The translations under genes were made by a program, and so were the position numbers. The notes under the pieces are model-generated. The model was not told the DNA's origin. It did not search any database and was given only the letters and a program-made list of their open reading frames with translations. Shown here piece after piece: positions 10,465-22,271 of a stretch of DNA of 64,000 bases; position 1 is the first letter of the stretch, and every line of letters begins with the position of its first letter. The stretch covers positions 86,990,419-87,054,418 of the forward strand of contig OX352761.1 of NCBI GenBank assembly GCA_947095585.1, in the 5' to 3' direction. The DNA comes from Nephrocerus scutellatus (lineage: Eukaryota > Arthropoda > Insecta > Diptera > Pipunculidae).

Positions 10465-11597
10465 AAAACACCCCCCCCCCGTTAGCCTGAGGCTCCGACG
10501 AAGTTACAATTTTAATGGTGTTTTTACGCTTATTACTTTTATATATTGATAGTGCGACAATTATAATGATTATTATTAAAATATAAGGTATATGATATAA
10601 TATTTTATGTGTATTGTTCAGATTTATTTCTTCGATTTGTTTTCTATTTGTTTCAATTTTTTGGATATGAAAATCATAAAGTTTTATCATTTCTATAGTT
10701 TATTTTCTTTTATTTCTGATACATAATATGGGAGAATAACACTGTCTTTTATTTTAAAGTATGTGTTAATAAATGTGTTATTTTTTATAACTATATTACA
10801 ATTTTCAAATTTAATTAATTTGCTCCCAAATATATTTAATTTTAATTTATTATAATTATGTTCAATGTTTATATTGGTAATATTTTTTGTTAAAACAATT
10901 CCGGGTATTATTTCTTTTATTTTTTTTCCCGTAAAGTTTTTCATTTGACAGTATGCTTCTTTAAATTTAATAATATTTGAAGTACAGTTATCATTTATTT
11001 CGTGTAGGTTTTTCTTTAATTTATCTTTAACCATTCTGTTATATACTTTATTATTCTCATCTATAATAAAAATGTTTTCATTAAGTAGTATAGCTTTATT
11101 ATTTTTGTTTGGCATCGGTTCGTTAACAATAGTGGAGTAGGAACTATTAGAGTATTGTGGTATTAATAGGACTATTATTATAAGTTTGTTTTCGAATATT
11201 ACGGCTATCTTGGTGTCTTTAAAACCTTGTATACCTTCTGTTAGTCTGAGTTCTTCTTTTGTCAAAATATTTCTAGTTAGTATGCCGAGTTTGCTTGTTA
11301 AAATAATTTGTTCTATGCCATCTATATGGTGTAGAAAATATTTATATCGTAATTAATTTGATAAATATTTTGAACGTAGTCTATTTCGTCTTGTAATTTA
11401 TTGAAATTGTTTTTATTTAATATGTTAATGTTATTTAAAAACTGCGTGATGTTTAATTGTTGCTTTTGAATATGGTCTGTTATGTCTTTTATTTGTTGAG
11501 AAATTTTGGAATTAAAGGAGATTTGTTTATTACTTTCTGATATTAATTCTTTATTATTTGTAGTAAGGGCTTCTAATTGGGTTTTTATTTCGATCTC
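10465..11597 (-). pseudogene. T env, middle and C-terminal part
   Basis: Two open pieces on the minus strand, 11265-10693 and 10690-10349, are in different frames, so an indel separates them. Further env-like sequence upstream (11597-11266) carries frame breaks. The second piece has a strong membrane anchor (IPYILIIIIIIVALSIY, near 10560) and a basic tail, as in errantiviral Env. Its last codons run into the LTR and G and are not native. The upstream end joins LINE LB at about 11597. The same junction recurs at about 18344, which marks a duplication. Confidence 0.75.
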
Positions 11598-12247
11598 ATA
11601 CAGTATAATGGCTTCGGAGCATGCTTCAAAAACTTTGTATTTGCTGCTATGCGAAATAAGTTTGTTGCCAAAACACTTTCTCCAGGTAGCATTATTGCTA
11701 TTTTTGCCTTTGCAATTTTTTCATCGAAATGTTTTTTCATATTCAAGTTTTTTGTGAAGTAAACTCCTAGGTATTTGTAGTCCGTCACTACCTCAATTCT
11801 TTCTCCATTGTAGAACCATTTTTCGTTAGCACAGCTCCTGCCACCTCCTCTCTTAAATATCATTACCTTGGATTTCTCCAAGTTAACCACTAAGCTCCAT
11901 AATTGACAGTATTCATATAACCGATTAATCATCCGCTGGAGAGTCTCGGGAGTGCACGCAAACATAACTATGTCGTCTGCAAACATAAGGGCCTTTATCC
12001 ATGTACCTGCGAACTCTGTACCTCCGGGTAGAAAATCGATTAAGTCTTTAATGAAGAGTGCAAACAATTCCGGACTTAAAGAACATCCTTGCCTTAATCC
12101 AGCCTCCGTTTGAAACCACTCTGAAGATCCTTCCCCATCCCACACTGCTGCTTTTGTATCTTCATACAGGTTTTGTAGGGCCCTGCCAAATTTGAGTGAC
12201 ATCCCCATACCATATAGTTTATAAAACAATGCATTTCGGTCTACTGT
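11598..12247 (-). pseudogene. LB LINE reverse transcriptase, C-terminal part (second copy, left of Jk2)
   Basis: Encodes the RT catalytic region (MFADDIVMFACTPETLQ near 11985-11940) and thumb-like sequence (NLEKSKVMIFKRGG). It is nearly identical to 18345-18995. It is interrupted at 12247 by the 3' end of Jk2 and continues at 17171. Near 11680 the native RT reading moves to another frame (KCFGNKLISHSSKY). The gene stops abruptly at the T env junction with no 3' UTR. Confidence 0.85.
12236..12247. repeat. Left target-site duplication of Jk2
   Basis: TCGGTCTACTGT, identical to 17171-17182. The uninterrupted target is present in LB at about 18986-18997. Confidence 0.9.
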
Positions 12248-12519
12248 TTAAGATTAAGATATTTTTTTTATTAAACATTGAAGTAATATACAATTTTGAT
12301 TTAAAACTAAACTTATAACTAATATTAATATGTGTCGGCTCAACAATAGGGGCCCGACGTATTTACATTGTCTTTTTTTTGGTATTGTTTATTTTTAAAC
12401 AATATTTTTTACTACTTAATCTACAACATGTTAATTTTTAAGGTAATTAAATTTTAAACAATAATTTTAAAATAAAATAAGAATGAAAAATATTAAGCGG
12501 CGTATAAACAGGGCGAACT

Positions 12520-15423
12520 TCAGCCTCTGTAATATTGGTTGCCCGCCTTCTCGTAGAAGGAGACGTCTTGATTGTTAAAGATGTCATCGAATCTAGCATC
12601 AGTGAATCCTCTTATGTGTATGTAACGGTGACATGGCTCGATTTCCTCGATTCGCAGTCCTTGCATCTCAGGACTTGGATGTGTTTCCAATGCGTCGACG
12701 AATTTCCTCGCCATTCGGAACAAGTGGTCAGTTATTGGCAGCAGACCTGCTGCTTCGTATAGTTTTGTAGTCGACACAAACTTATAGCTGTTTGTCACCC
12801 TCCAGAGTCCTGTACAGATCCTTAATACCTTCCTTTCAAATAGGGAGATCTTCTTCATCGTTGTTGGTGAGACGGTGAACCATATGGGGTAGCCATAGGT
12901 TATCACTGGTCTGATGAGTTGCTTGTAGATAAGCAGCCTGGTGTTGTTCGACAGACCGTTTCGTCTTTTAAGTAGCGGGTGCACCAAATGAAAAGCGTAG
13001 TTCGCTTTTTTCATTGTTTTGTCGATGTGAGAGTTAAACTTGAGCCTCTCAGTAAAGTTGATTCCCAGGTACTTAGTCTCTGACTTGATGTTTATTGTTG
13101 TGTTATCCGGAAGGGTGATTTTTAAGGCTCTGCACCGGCTTGCGATTTTTCTTATCCTTGTTTCGGTTGTTGGTACTCGGAAGCAGATGAGTTCCGTTTT
13201 ATTGGCGTTGATCTTTAGTCCCCACTTCAGGTAGTAGTCCCAAAGATTTCTGAGTCTTCTTCGGGCAGCTATCTCGGGAGAGCGGGAAACTGCATACGTT
13301 ATGGAGTCATCCGCGAAGAGCATAGTCCTTGTTCCGGCTGTATTTGTGGGTTGATCCGCCGTGAAGATGCTATACAGGATTGGTCCAAGAACCTTGAGGA
13401 ACTCCGGTTTAGATCCTTTTCCTTGTCGATGGGCGGTCGTACACCTGTACAAAGAAGACCCTGTTAAAAAGAAAATTTTTAATTATTTTTACAATATAAT
13501 TGGGGAAACCAAAACTAATAAGCTTGTACAGTAGCCCGTTTATCCAGACACTATCGAAAGCTTTTTCGATGTCTAGCAAACAGGCCACTGTACTACTTTT
13601 GACGTTCAGTCCTTTAGTGACGTCACTGTGAAGCTTTAGCAGAGGGTGCAGCGTAGAGTGCTTTTCTCGGAAACCGTACTGAAAGGAAGGAATAAGATTT
13701 CTTTCCGTACAAAACGTATTGATCTTTTTACGGATCAATGATTCCAATACTTTACTGATACAACACAGTAAAGCTATTGGACGGTAACCAGTTACGCTGG
13801 AGCGGTCAGTTTTCTTGGGTACTGGTACTACCTTGGCCACCTTCCAGTTGTCCGGAAAGTAGCCATTGTTTAGGCAATTGTTGAAAATGATGGTTAACAT
13901 CAAAATTGCCATACCCGGTAACTTTTTAAGCAAAAAGTTAGAAATCCCATCTGTGCCTGATGATTTTTTTGAGTTTCCACTCATAATCAAATCATTGACA
14001 ACAGCTGTTCCGGTAAACATATCGACATCTACGGGTGCGTTGGCGCGATTTTCTTCACTGAACTGCACTATAGTATTTCCTGGAGAAGTGGTGTCTTCCA
14101 CAAGACTTTCAACCTCTTCCAAGAAATCTGGAAGATGCGTTGGTGGTCGGTCCGTAAAGCTCCTTTCAAAATGGCAGGCAAAGGCTTCCGCTTTATCAGC
14201 AGCGCTGGATACTGTTCGATCTTCAATGGTGATAATCTCTGGAATGGAAATACGCTTTCCAACCAGAGAGTTCAGCTTCCTAAAAGCATCAGGGCCTGGT
14301 TTGATGTCCTGGAGCCGTTTGGTCAGTTCATCTTCCTGAAACCTTCGCACAGCTTGACGACACATGTTAACTGTACAACGCAGTTGCGAAAGTACAGACA
14401 GGTATTCGTCGTTGACTGTGTTAAGTGTCCTATTGAAGATTCTCTGAAGGCGTTTCCTAAGCCGTTGCTTGTGAGCATATATGGCCTGTATATGTTCAGG
14501 CAAGTGTTGGAAGCGATCCCTGCTAGTGCGAATTGTTTTCTGCCGATTAATGGCTGAATTCACTGTAATCTCAAAATTTCTGATAGCATCATCAATTTCT
14601 GTATTCTCCAAGCCGCTGGAATAGGAAGTTCAGCTTCAACTTCTGATCTAAACCGGTTCCAGTTTATTTTCTTAAAGTTGATGTGAAGTTCAGGTGTTGG
14701 GGTGACTTGCACAATTCGCTGGTTCAGCCTCACTCGAAGCTCTATGGCCATATGATCCGAGTCGCTTTCATGCGCCAAGCAGGAATAATTTCTTAATTCT
14801 GGGAGAATATTTAAGAAATTTGTGGTTGCCAGAAAGAAATCCAAAGTTGACGGTGTCCGAGGGTACGTCTTCCGGGGCTGTGAAACTATAGCCATCGTGT
14901 GCTGATGCGGATTTGAGTCCATCCAGTCTGTAATGGCCCTTCCTTTGTGATTGCACACTTCGTCCTGCCATCGAGTATGTCTAGCATTAATATCACCTCC
15001 AACAACACAGTATGTGTGTCTAGAGGAGATGTTGCAGACAGTTTGCAAATCCCGTTGGATGTCTTCCCTCGTTGCGTTACAGTGATTGTACACCGATATC
15101 ACCAGCAAGGTCTCCACTTCGTTGACTTTAATGCTGACAGCTGTTGCTTCCATGCTACGTAGACCGCTGATTTGCACCTTTTCGCCTGCCATAGTGTTCC
15201 TGATAAGGACCGCCGTCCCAGAGCGTCCACTGCCTTTGTCGACCCTGTGGATATTGTATCCGTCTGGACTGAACGGATTTCTCCCAGTGAGATTTGTTTC
15301 CTGTAAAAGAAGAATGTCAGGTTTATTAGTTTTAATAAATAATGTTAGTGTGATACGCCTAGCTAACGAATAAATGGAATTCACATTATATGAGAATATA
15401 CTTATCCTGCTTATTGTGAACAT
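12520..15423 (-). pseudogene. Jk2 ORF2: endonuclease-reverse transcriptase, two frame breaks
   Basis: The domains match Jk1 ORF2: endonuclease (15423-14620), RT with LLDIEKAFDSVW near 13580 and FADDS near 13315, and the Jockey C-terminus. It starts at the ATG at 15423. A 10-base deletion near 14610, relative to Jk1, moves the frame from 15423-14560 to 14611-13409. A second indel near 13410-13450 moves it to 13452-12520. Where Jk1 has six A at the mid-gene homopolymer, this copy has seven and stays open, so the two copies broke independently. Confidence 0.9.
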
Positions 15424-16943
15424 AATTCACAAATAAGTCGACCCAAAACGGTTGTTTTGGACCTGTCATCAAGACTGCTATAATTAGCAGGCACGACTTC
15501 TCTTGCCTTCTGTAAAATTGTAAAGAGGTCAGCTCCAAATAGCCTTTCCGTATCGTCGAAGATGTTGGCTTTTCCGGTAGATGATACACGTTTAACGGCT
15601 GGCTTTTTTATTGGTTTGCTGTTTGATGCTGCATGGCTGCTTGTTAGAGGCTTGGTGATCGTTGCTGGCTTGCAGGAAGTCCCCATAGCAGCTATACTAG
15701 CAAAACTTACTCCCTTTACTATGGATTTTGAAGCAGACATATGGGCGAATTTATGTTGTTCCTTCTCCTTTTGTGCGGTTTTATGCTTTTCAGCCATCTT
15801 TTCCTTATATTTTGGACATCCTTTATAGTTTGCAGGATGTCCATTTTTCTGGCAGTTTGTGCAGAAAACGTTGTCGTCTTTTATATTGTCTGCATTTCTT
15901 GGGCATTGGCCAGGCAAGTGCTCATCTTTGCACTTGACGCATCTGTATTTCATGCCGCAATTACTTGCGACATGTCCAAATTTTTGGCAGTTTCTGCATT
16001 GAGTAATGCCCGCCGATTTTAGTTATTCCCAATGCACCAACTGGTTCAAAAGGAGGGTTTTTGAGCAAACTGCCGCTTTATCGCAGTTCTTCTCTAGCTC
16101 GACAATGAAATGATTAAATTTCTTGTCAGTCCTTTGAGATTTAAAGGGTTTCACCACTAGTACAGGGACACCCTCTGTCGTCAACGCTTCCTTGACATCT
16201 TCAGCATCAAAGGAGTGGTGAATACCTTTTAGGACCAACATTTCTTTCCTGTCCTCCTTTGCAGTATAAGTGTTAAATTCAGTCTTTCCCGATTGTAGGA
16301 AAGACCGAATTAGCTGATGGCCATCTCTGTTCATGGCCGTAACGACTGATTTGTTGCTGTTGATGTTGCGAATTCTGCAACTAATGTTGGCGCTCTTCGT
16401 GAACTTTGATAGTTCAGCGACGTTTAGTCTGAAGCAGACTATTGGCGGCATGGCAAAAGGTTTTGCTGTTGGTCCCGTAGTTTGGGATTTTTGGCTTGAT
16501 GGAGCGACTGGTGGTGGTGCCTTCTTATTTGAGACCTTTTGGGACTCTTTTGGTAAAGCTGTTTTATCAACAGCAATTTTTTTATCAACAGCAGCCACTC
16601 TAGGAGAAGATGATGTTGGTGGCGATGATGGTCTGGAATTTCCAGACAACCTCCTTTTTTTTGCCTTTGCGGGCATGGTTTCGGGAGAAGACCAAGCTTT
16701 GCGACTGTCTTCGTCGCTGGAGTTATCCTCTCCACCACTGCTGGATTCGGGCACTTCAGTATCCGATTCCTCGACAACGCTCATGGTTTCCTCCTCTGAA
16801 GTCGCTGAATCGCACAGCTGGTTCACTTCATCCAGCCTTCGGTACAACGACAAGAGGAAATCCCCACCATGGTTGGTTACTTGTTCCTTAATTAAGGACA
16901 AGACCTCGTTTACTTTTTCCTTCCTTTTTGCTTTTTTCCCCAT
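15411..16943 (-). pseudogene. Jk2 ORF1: Gag-like RNA-binding protein with one in-frame stop
   Basis: Starts with a basic ATG-initiated segment (MGKKAKRKEK) at 16943, then an acidic/serine-rich linker and a C2HC-associated RNA-binding domain (residues about 185-300). A TAA at 16025-16023 breaks the frame. The same frame resumes at once with three zinc knuckles: CRNCQKFGHVASNC, CVKCKDEHLPGQC and CTNCQKNGHPANYKGC. It ends at 15411, overlapping ORF2 by 13 bases. The lower-strand fragments are thus one gene of about 510 codons with a single nonsense change between the RNA-binding domain and the knuckles. Confidence 0.88.
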
Positions 16944-17170
16944 TTTATAGGGCTGATCGAAAGGAAGATCTTTTCTGAAAATATATATGAAATGAATGAA
17001 AAATATTTCTGATATTAAAAAATAATTAGTGAAATAATAAAAAATAAAAAGTAGCAGGTAGCGAAATGCTCGCTTTTGGTTTTGGGTTTTTTTTTCAATC
17101 GGTAGCAGGTAGCTTGACGATATGATGCGTGATCTGCGTGTGCTCGTGTTGAGCGCTCGATGATGACTAC

Positions 17171-17182
17171 TCGGTCTACTGT
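17171..17182. repeat. Right target-site duplication of Jk2
   Basis: TCGGTCTACTGT, identical to 12236-12247. LB sequence resumes here. Confidence 0.9.
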
Positions 17183-17811
17183 ATCGAAGGCTGCTTTGAA
17201 GTCTATAAAAAATACATATAGCTTCTTCTGTCTCGCGAGAAAGGACTCCGCAATACTTCTCAAGACGAATATATGATCCACAGTCGAATATCCTGATCTA
17301 AATCCTGCTTGAAATTCTTTCAACAAATTATTTTCACTTATCCATGTCGTGAGCCGTTTTTGTAGAATAGCTGTGTAGATTTTGTAGGAGGCATTAAGAA
17401 ACGAGACACCCCTATAGTTGGCTGGGTCCGATTTATTCCCTTTCTTATGGATGGGGTAGATCAGGGCTTCTTTAAATTTCTGCGGTATAATGCCATTCTC
17501 CATTATTTTATTAAACACAAGAGCCATCTTGTCTATAAGCACAGTGGTCCCATATTTATAAAATTCGACCGGTATTCGGTCAGATCCAGGAGCTTTGCCA
17601 TCCTTTAGCTCAGCCAGAGCTATACTAATATCTCGCGGTGAAATTCGTTCATCCAGCAACTGATTTGTTAAACAGGGAGCAGCATAATGAAACTTAAGTC
17701 TAACCATTACCGGATTAAGCAATTTCTTAAAATGAGTAGCACGCTAGCTGTTAAGGTTTTACTGATGTCATACTTCTTGCCATTGAGTTTCTTCGCCAGC
17801 CTCCAGAACTC
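17183..17811 (-). pseudogene. LB LINE reverse transcriptase, N-terminal part (second copy, right of Jk2)
   Basis: Encodes RT fingers/palm (DGKAPGSDRIPVEFYKYG, DPANYRGVSFLNASYKIY, FIDFKAAFDTVDR) and matches 18998-19622. With 11598-12247 it forms one interrupted LB segment. At 17811/17812 it joins T env sequence that belongs well downstream: this is the tandem-duplication breakpoint, with about 3 bp (TCT) of microhomology. This copy keeps a GAA codon where the other copy (near 19460) has a TAA stop. Confidence 0.85.
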
Positions 17812-18344
17812 TTTAACCATTCTGTTATATACTTTATTATTCTCATCTATAATAAAAATGTTTTCATTAAGTAGTATAGCTTTATTATTTTTGTTTGGCA
17901 TCGGTTCGTTAACAATAGTGGAGTAGGAACTATTAGAGTATTGTGGTATTAATAAGACTATTATTATAAGTTTGTTTTCGAATATTACGGCTATCTTGGT
18001 GTCTTTAAAACCTTGTATACCTTCTGTTAGTCTGAGTTCTTCTTTTGTCAAAATATTTCTAGTTAGTATGCCGAGTTTGCTTGTTAAAATAATTTGTTCT
18101 ATGTCATCTATATGGTGTAGAAAATATTTATATCGTAATTAATTTGATAAATATTTTGAACGTAGTCTATGTTAATGTTATTTAAAAATTGCGTGATGTT
18201 TAATTGTTGCTTTTGAATATGGTCTGTTATGTCTTTTATTTGTTGAGAAATTTTGGAATTAAAGGAGATTTGTTTATTACTTTCTGATATTAATTCTTTA
18301 TTATTTGTAGTAAGGGCTTCTAATTGGGTTTTTATTTCGATCTC
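17812..18344 (-). pseudogene. T env, duplicated middle segment
   Basis: Nearly identical to 11023-11597, including the LB/env junction. It contains heptad-like, Q/N-rich env sequence in broken frames. It lacks the env C-terminus, because its left end (17812) is the duplication breakpoint. It has an internal deletion of a few tens of bases near 18170 relative to the other copy. Confidence 0.75.
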
Positions 18345-20944
18345 ATACAGTATAATGGCTTCGGAGCATGCTTCAAAAACTTTGTATTTGCTGCTATGCG
18401 AAATAAGTTTGTTGGCAAAACACTTTCTCCAGGTAGCATTATTGCTATTTTTGCCTTTGCAATTTTTTCATCGAAATGTTTTTTTATATTCAAGTTTTTT
18501 GTGAAGAAAACTCCTAGGTATTTGTAGTCCGTCACTACCTCAATTCTTTCTCCATTGTAGAACCATTTTTCGTTAGCACAGCTCCTGCCACCTCCTCTCT
18601 TAAATATCATTACCTTGGATTTCTCCAAGTTAACCACTAAGCTCCATAATTGACAGTATTCATATAACCGATTAATCATCCGCTGGAGAGTCTCGGGAGT
18701 GCACGCAAACATAACTATGTCGTCTGCAAACATCAGGGCCTTTATCCATGTACCTGCGAACTTGTACCTCCGGGTAGAAAATCGATTAAGTCTTCAATGA
18801 AGAGTGCAAACAATTCCGGACTTAAAGAACATCCTTGCCTTAATCCAGCCTCCGTTTGAAACCACTCTGAAGATCCTTCCCCATCCCACACTGCTGCTTT
18901 TGTATCTTCATACAGGTTTTGTAGGGCCCTGCCAAATTTGAGTGACATCCCCATACCATATAGTTTATAAAACAATGCATTTCGGTCTACTGTATCGAAG
19001 GCTGCTTTGAAGTCTATAAAAAATACATATAGCTTCTTCTGTCTCGCGAGAAAGGACTCCGCAATACTTCTCAAGACGAATATATGATCCACAGTCGAAT
19101 ATCCTGATCTAAATCCTGCTTGAAATTCTTTCAACAAATTATTTTCACTTATCCATGTCGTGAGCCGTTTTTGTAGAATAGCTGTGTAGATTTTGTAGGA
19201 GGCATTAAGAAACGAGACACCCCTATAGTTGGCTGGGTCCGATTTATTCCCTTTCTTATGGATGGGGTAGATCAGGGCTTCTTTAAATTTCTGCGGTATA
19301 ATGCCATTCTCCATTATTTTATTAAACACAAGAGCCATCTTGTCTATAAGCACAGTGGTCCCATATTTATAAAATTCGACCGGTATTCGGTCAGATCCAG
19401 GAGCTTTGCCATCCTTTAGCTCAGCCAGAGCTATACTAATATCTCGCGGTGAAATTCGTTAATCCAGCAACTGATTTGTTAAACAGGGAGCAGCATAATG
19501 AAACTTAAGTCTAACCATTACCGGATTAAGCAATTTCTTAAAATGAGTAGCACGCTAGCTGTTAAGGTTTTACTGATGTCATACTTCTTGCCATTGAGTT
19601 GCTTCGCCAGCCTCCAGAACTCTGCCGCAGTGTTACATTGGGCCAAATTTAGGGCTTCTGCTTCGAAGAAGTTTTTTCTTTTGCTTCTGCATAACTCCTT
19701 GTAATTCTTGTTTGCATCGATGTAGAAGTTCTTGAAGTTATCCTCGGTTGAATTACGAAAGACTCTAAGCCAGGCGAATGATCGCTTCCTCGCCATCTCG
19801 CATTCCTCGTCAAACCACTTCTCTCTGCACCAGTCTCTGCGGTTCTTATTTTGTCCGGTGATTGGATAAGATACCTTGATAGCCTCTATAATGTTTTCCA
19901 AATCTGCCTCTTGTTGCATGCTTAGTATTTCATCCAGTTGTCTTTTGTAGGGAAGAGAGTTAACCTCTTTCCACAACAATTTAGGAAGGAGCTTCATATT
20001 TCTGATCCCGTCATTTTTGTTGTTTTTCACTTGAAAAGTTATGACTATTGGTAGATGATCTGAGTATGGCACCTGTTCAACTTTTAAACATGCGAATTCC
20101 ATTCTCCACCAATAAGTCCATAATCGATCACTGACGTTTCTTGATGACTTACAAAAGTAAATTCCCCACTTTTATCAGACTTACTCGTTCCATTCAAAAT
20201 CCGCAGTCCAAAAGATTGGCAGAATTCTAGCACTCTCATGCCTCTGGTGTTACGCAAATCATCTTTTGATGCTCGAACTATTCCGGCGCTATTGTTTTCA
20301 GATCCAGCTTCAGTACCAGTTCTAGCATTCAAATCACCTATAACCATTAGATTTGTATTGTCTCTGTACTGTGCTATACTTTGCAGTTTATCAAAGTCAC
20401 GTTCCCAATAATTGCAGTTGACGTATGTTGAGATTATCCAAAACTCTTTATTTTCAAAACTAACATTTGCGTAGGTTGAGCCCTCTACTGTATTAATTTC
20501 ACATATAATACCTCTGATATCCCTTTTATAGCCAAAGTAACAGCCACCACTTCCTCTTCCCAATCTATGTATTTGCGTTGCAGGTATCCATTTGTACTTG
20601 TAATTCGGAAACTTATTCTCTAAATAATCTTCATTCTCTTTTTTGTCTACTAGAAAGGTCTCAAATAGAAAAACTAACTCAAATTGATTAATAAAACTAA
20701 AAAACTCTGGGTATAACGATTTGTTACGTAACCCCGCTACATTGTATGATAATATTTTAAATTTAATTACATTTGGTTTATTAGCTAACTTTTTACTACT
20801 ATCATGGCAGACGGCATTATAATTAAAAACGTTTCTTGGAACTGCATACTCCCCCCGAATGATGTTCTCCAACAATTCCATTGCCCTCTGTGATTGGCGC
20901 TCGGCACTCACTGCTGTCGCTGCGATCACTTGTGTTTGCACCAT
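18345..20944 (-). pseudogene. LB ORF2: endonuclease-reverse transcriptase
   Basis: The endonuclease spans 20944-20040 (ILSYNVAGLRNKSLY, VIGDLNARTGTEAGS, SDHLP). The RT spans 19500-18345 (FIDFKAAFDTVDR near 19000, ADDIVMF near 18725). Breaks: a frame change near 20095, where the endonuclease passes from 20944-20084 to 20102-19518; a TAA near 19460 that the duplicate copy lacks; a two-base loss near 18765 just before the catalytic motif; and a frame change near 18420. The gene ends at the T env junction near 18345 before the C-terminal zinc region expected of this type. Confidence 0.85.
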
Positions 20945-21806
20945 AAGTGGATCTTGTGGAACCTGTTTCAGCAGACGTTGTTACATTCAAACTGTCACCC
21001 ACAATCTGCTGCAGAACTGTCATTGCATTATCAGGAACACCTTCACACCTGTTGTTTTTGTCGAAATAAAATGTGTTATTCTCTATTTCAAGTTTTTGAC
21101 CACGAATTTGAACCCTTAAACTTCTATTTTGATGTGCAATATCCTTTTTTAATTCGAACAAACGTTTCCTGCGTTGGCGGGCCCTCGCAGTGTAGTCAAC
21201 ATGCATACTTATGCTTGTGTTTATTAATTTAGTTTTGGCTTTTCGAATTCTGCCCACAACTTCACTATTTTCCATTTGAATCACAACATTCGTGACCTTC
21301 TCCCCAGCATAAATTGTTGTAGCTGCTGTTATTTGGGACGCGTCCGCTGACTCCAGTAATTCTAAGCATAGTGACTTTGCCTTTCTCTGCTGCGTTTATG
21401 CCATGTTGTGTTGGGATATGCACAACGATATTTTTTTCGTTTGCTTTTCTTTCCATCTGTTCGACTTGTCGTTCAAGATCGTTGATCTCTCCTTCACTTG
21501 ATTTAGTTGGTCTTGCAGAATTTTGTTGTCATTCTTCAATGCCTTGACCTCTACGCTTATCCCTTCTATGTCCGCCTTTGTGGGCATATTTTTGAGTTTT
21601 GTATCTAGTATAGCAGTCATTGTTGATTTAATCATCATTTTCAGATCAATGATCTGCATATCTCCTACTGCTCCCCTAGAGGTTGGTTCATTATTGGGCT
21701 GATCATTCATTTTTGGGGAAATGTCTATCAGTCTCCTTTTTGACATTGGCGTTGTTATTGTTGTATTTTTCTTTTTTGTATGCGTTGGTGTTCGACGCGT
21801 GCTCAT
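20823..21806 (-). pseudogene. LB ORF1: coiled-coil nucleic-acid-binding protein
   Basis: Two open pieces, 21806-21396 and 21284-20823, with a gap holding frame breaks. The first starts at ATG with a basic, Thr-rich tail and a coiled-coil-like stretch (residues about 75-115, KADIEGISVEVKALKND). The second carries the basic domain RRKRLFELKKDIAHQN typical of ORF1 C-termini in L2/CR1-type LINEs, then an S/T/G-rich tail overlapping the start of ORF2. In such elements this protein trimerises and binds the RNA. The function is inferred by analogy. Confidence 0.65.
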
Positions 21807-21867
21807 GGCGTTTGTTGCTTATTTTAATTTATTTGTCAGCAATTATTAAGCGACTCACCTTGATTTT

Positions 21868-22205
21868 TTTTTTACTCTTCACATTCGTGTGCTTCTCACT
21901 TATATTATAGTTGCACTTTTTCAGTTTGTATTTGGTAAAAATTAGTAAAAAACCTTCTTGTAAAACACTGAGGCTAGCAGCACAGCTTTTATATCGAAAA
22001 GAACGTTCTCTGGCTTGTAATAACTAAAGACAATTAAATGCGAAAGACTCTTTAAGTCATGTATCTCTACGATTGTCCGTGTATTAAGGATAGTATTGTT
22101 GAGAATAATAAAATTATGATCTGGGAATTCATCCGTAAAAGATAGGAATATGTTAAGGTTTCCTTTTAATGATTTTGTTTTTTGCTTGAATTGAGGGAGA
22201 GTCAA
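21868..22205 (-). pseudogene. T env N-terminal part (copy A)
   Basis: Open pieces of the env N-terminus end in KAVLLASVFYKKVFY. A 2-for-1-base difference near 22070 destroys the signal-peptide frame that copy B retains at 25924. Reading continues only to about 21868, where LB interrupts the gene. Confidence 0.7.
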
Positions 22206-22271
22206 TTGTTTAAAATTTCTTTTTACGTTTTATATGTGACTTGTAGTATTTTAAACCGGATTCTTTATTAA

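Larger units (their letters stand above)
12248..17170 (-). mobile_element. Full-length Jockey-like LINE, copy 2 (Jk2)
   Basis: 4923 bp flanked by a perfect 12-bp target duplication. It has a 5' UTR of about 227 bp (17170-16944), ORF1, ORF2 overlapping ORF1 by 13 bases, and a 3' UTR ending in a short A/T tail. The target is the LB reverse transcriptase, in the second copy of a tandem duplication, so Jk2 is younger than that duplication. It closely matches Jk1. ORF1 has one stop and ORF2 two frame breaks, so it is full length but not autonomous. Confidence 0.93.
18345..21867 (-). mobile_element. LB: second LINE family (L2/CR1-like), truncated at its 3' end
   Basis: On the minus strand: a short 5' region, ORF1 (about 21806-20823), ORF2 endonuclease and RT (20944-18345). 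It then stops inside the RT C-terminus against T env, with no 3' UTR or tail. LINE insertions normally lose their 5' end and keep the 3' end, so this truncation must come from a later deletion or rearrangement. Clade assignment rests on ORF1 with a coiled coil plus basic C-terminal domain and on the RT motifs; it is tentative. Confidence 0.8.

Noticed and set aside
10349..10690. 113-codon ORF on the minus strand
   Set aside because: Only the part above about 10460 is T env. The rest reads through the LTR and into G, so the C-terminus is not biological.
11585..12229. ORF of 214 codons ending KPLYCMRSK (also at 18332-18733)
   Set aside because: The last ~40 codons are an out-of-frame reading of the RT and of T env. 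It is a chimera across a junction, not a new gene.
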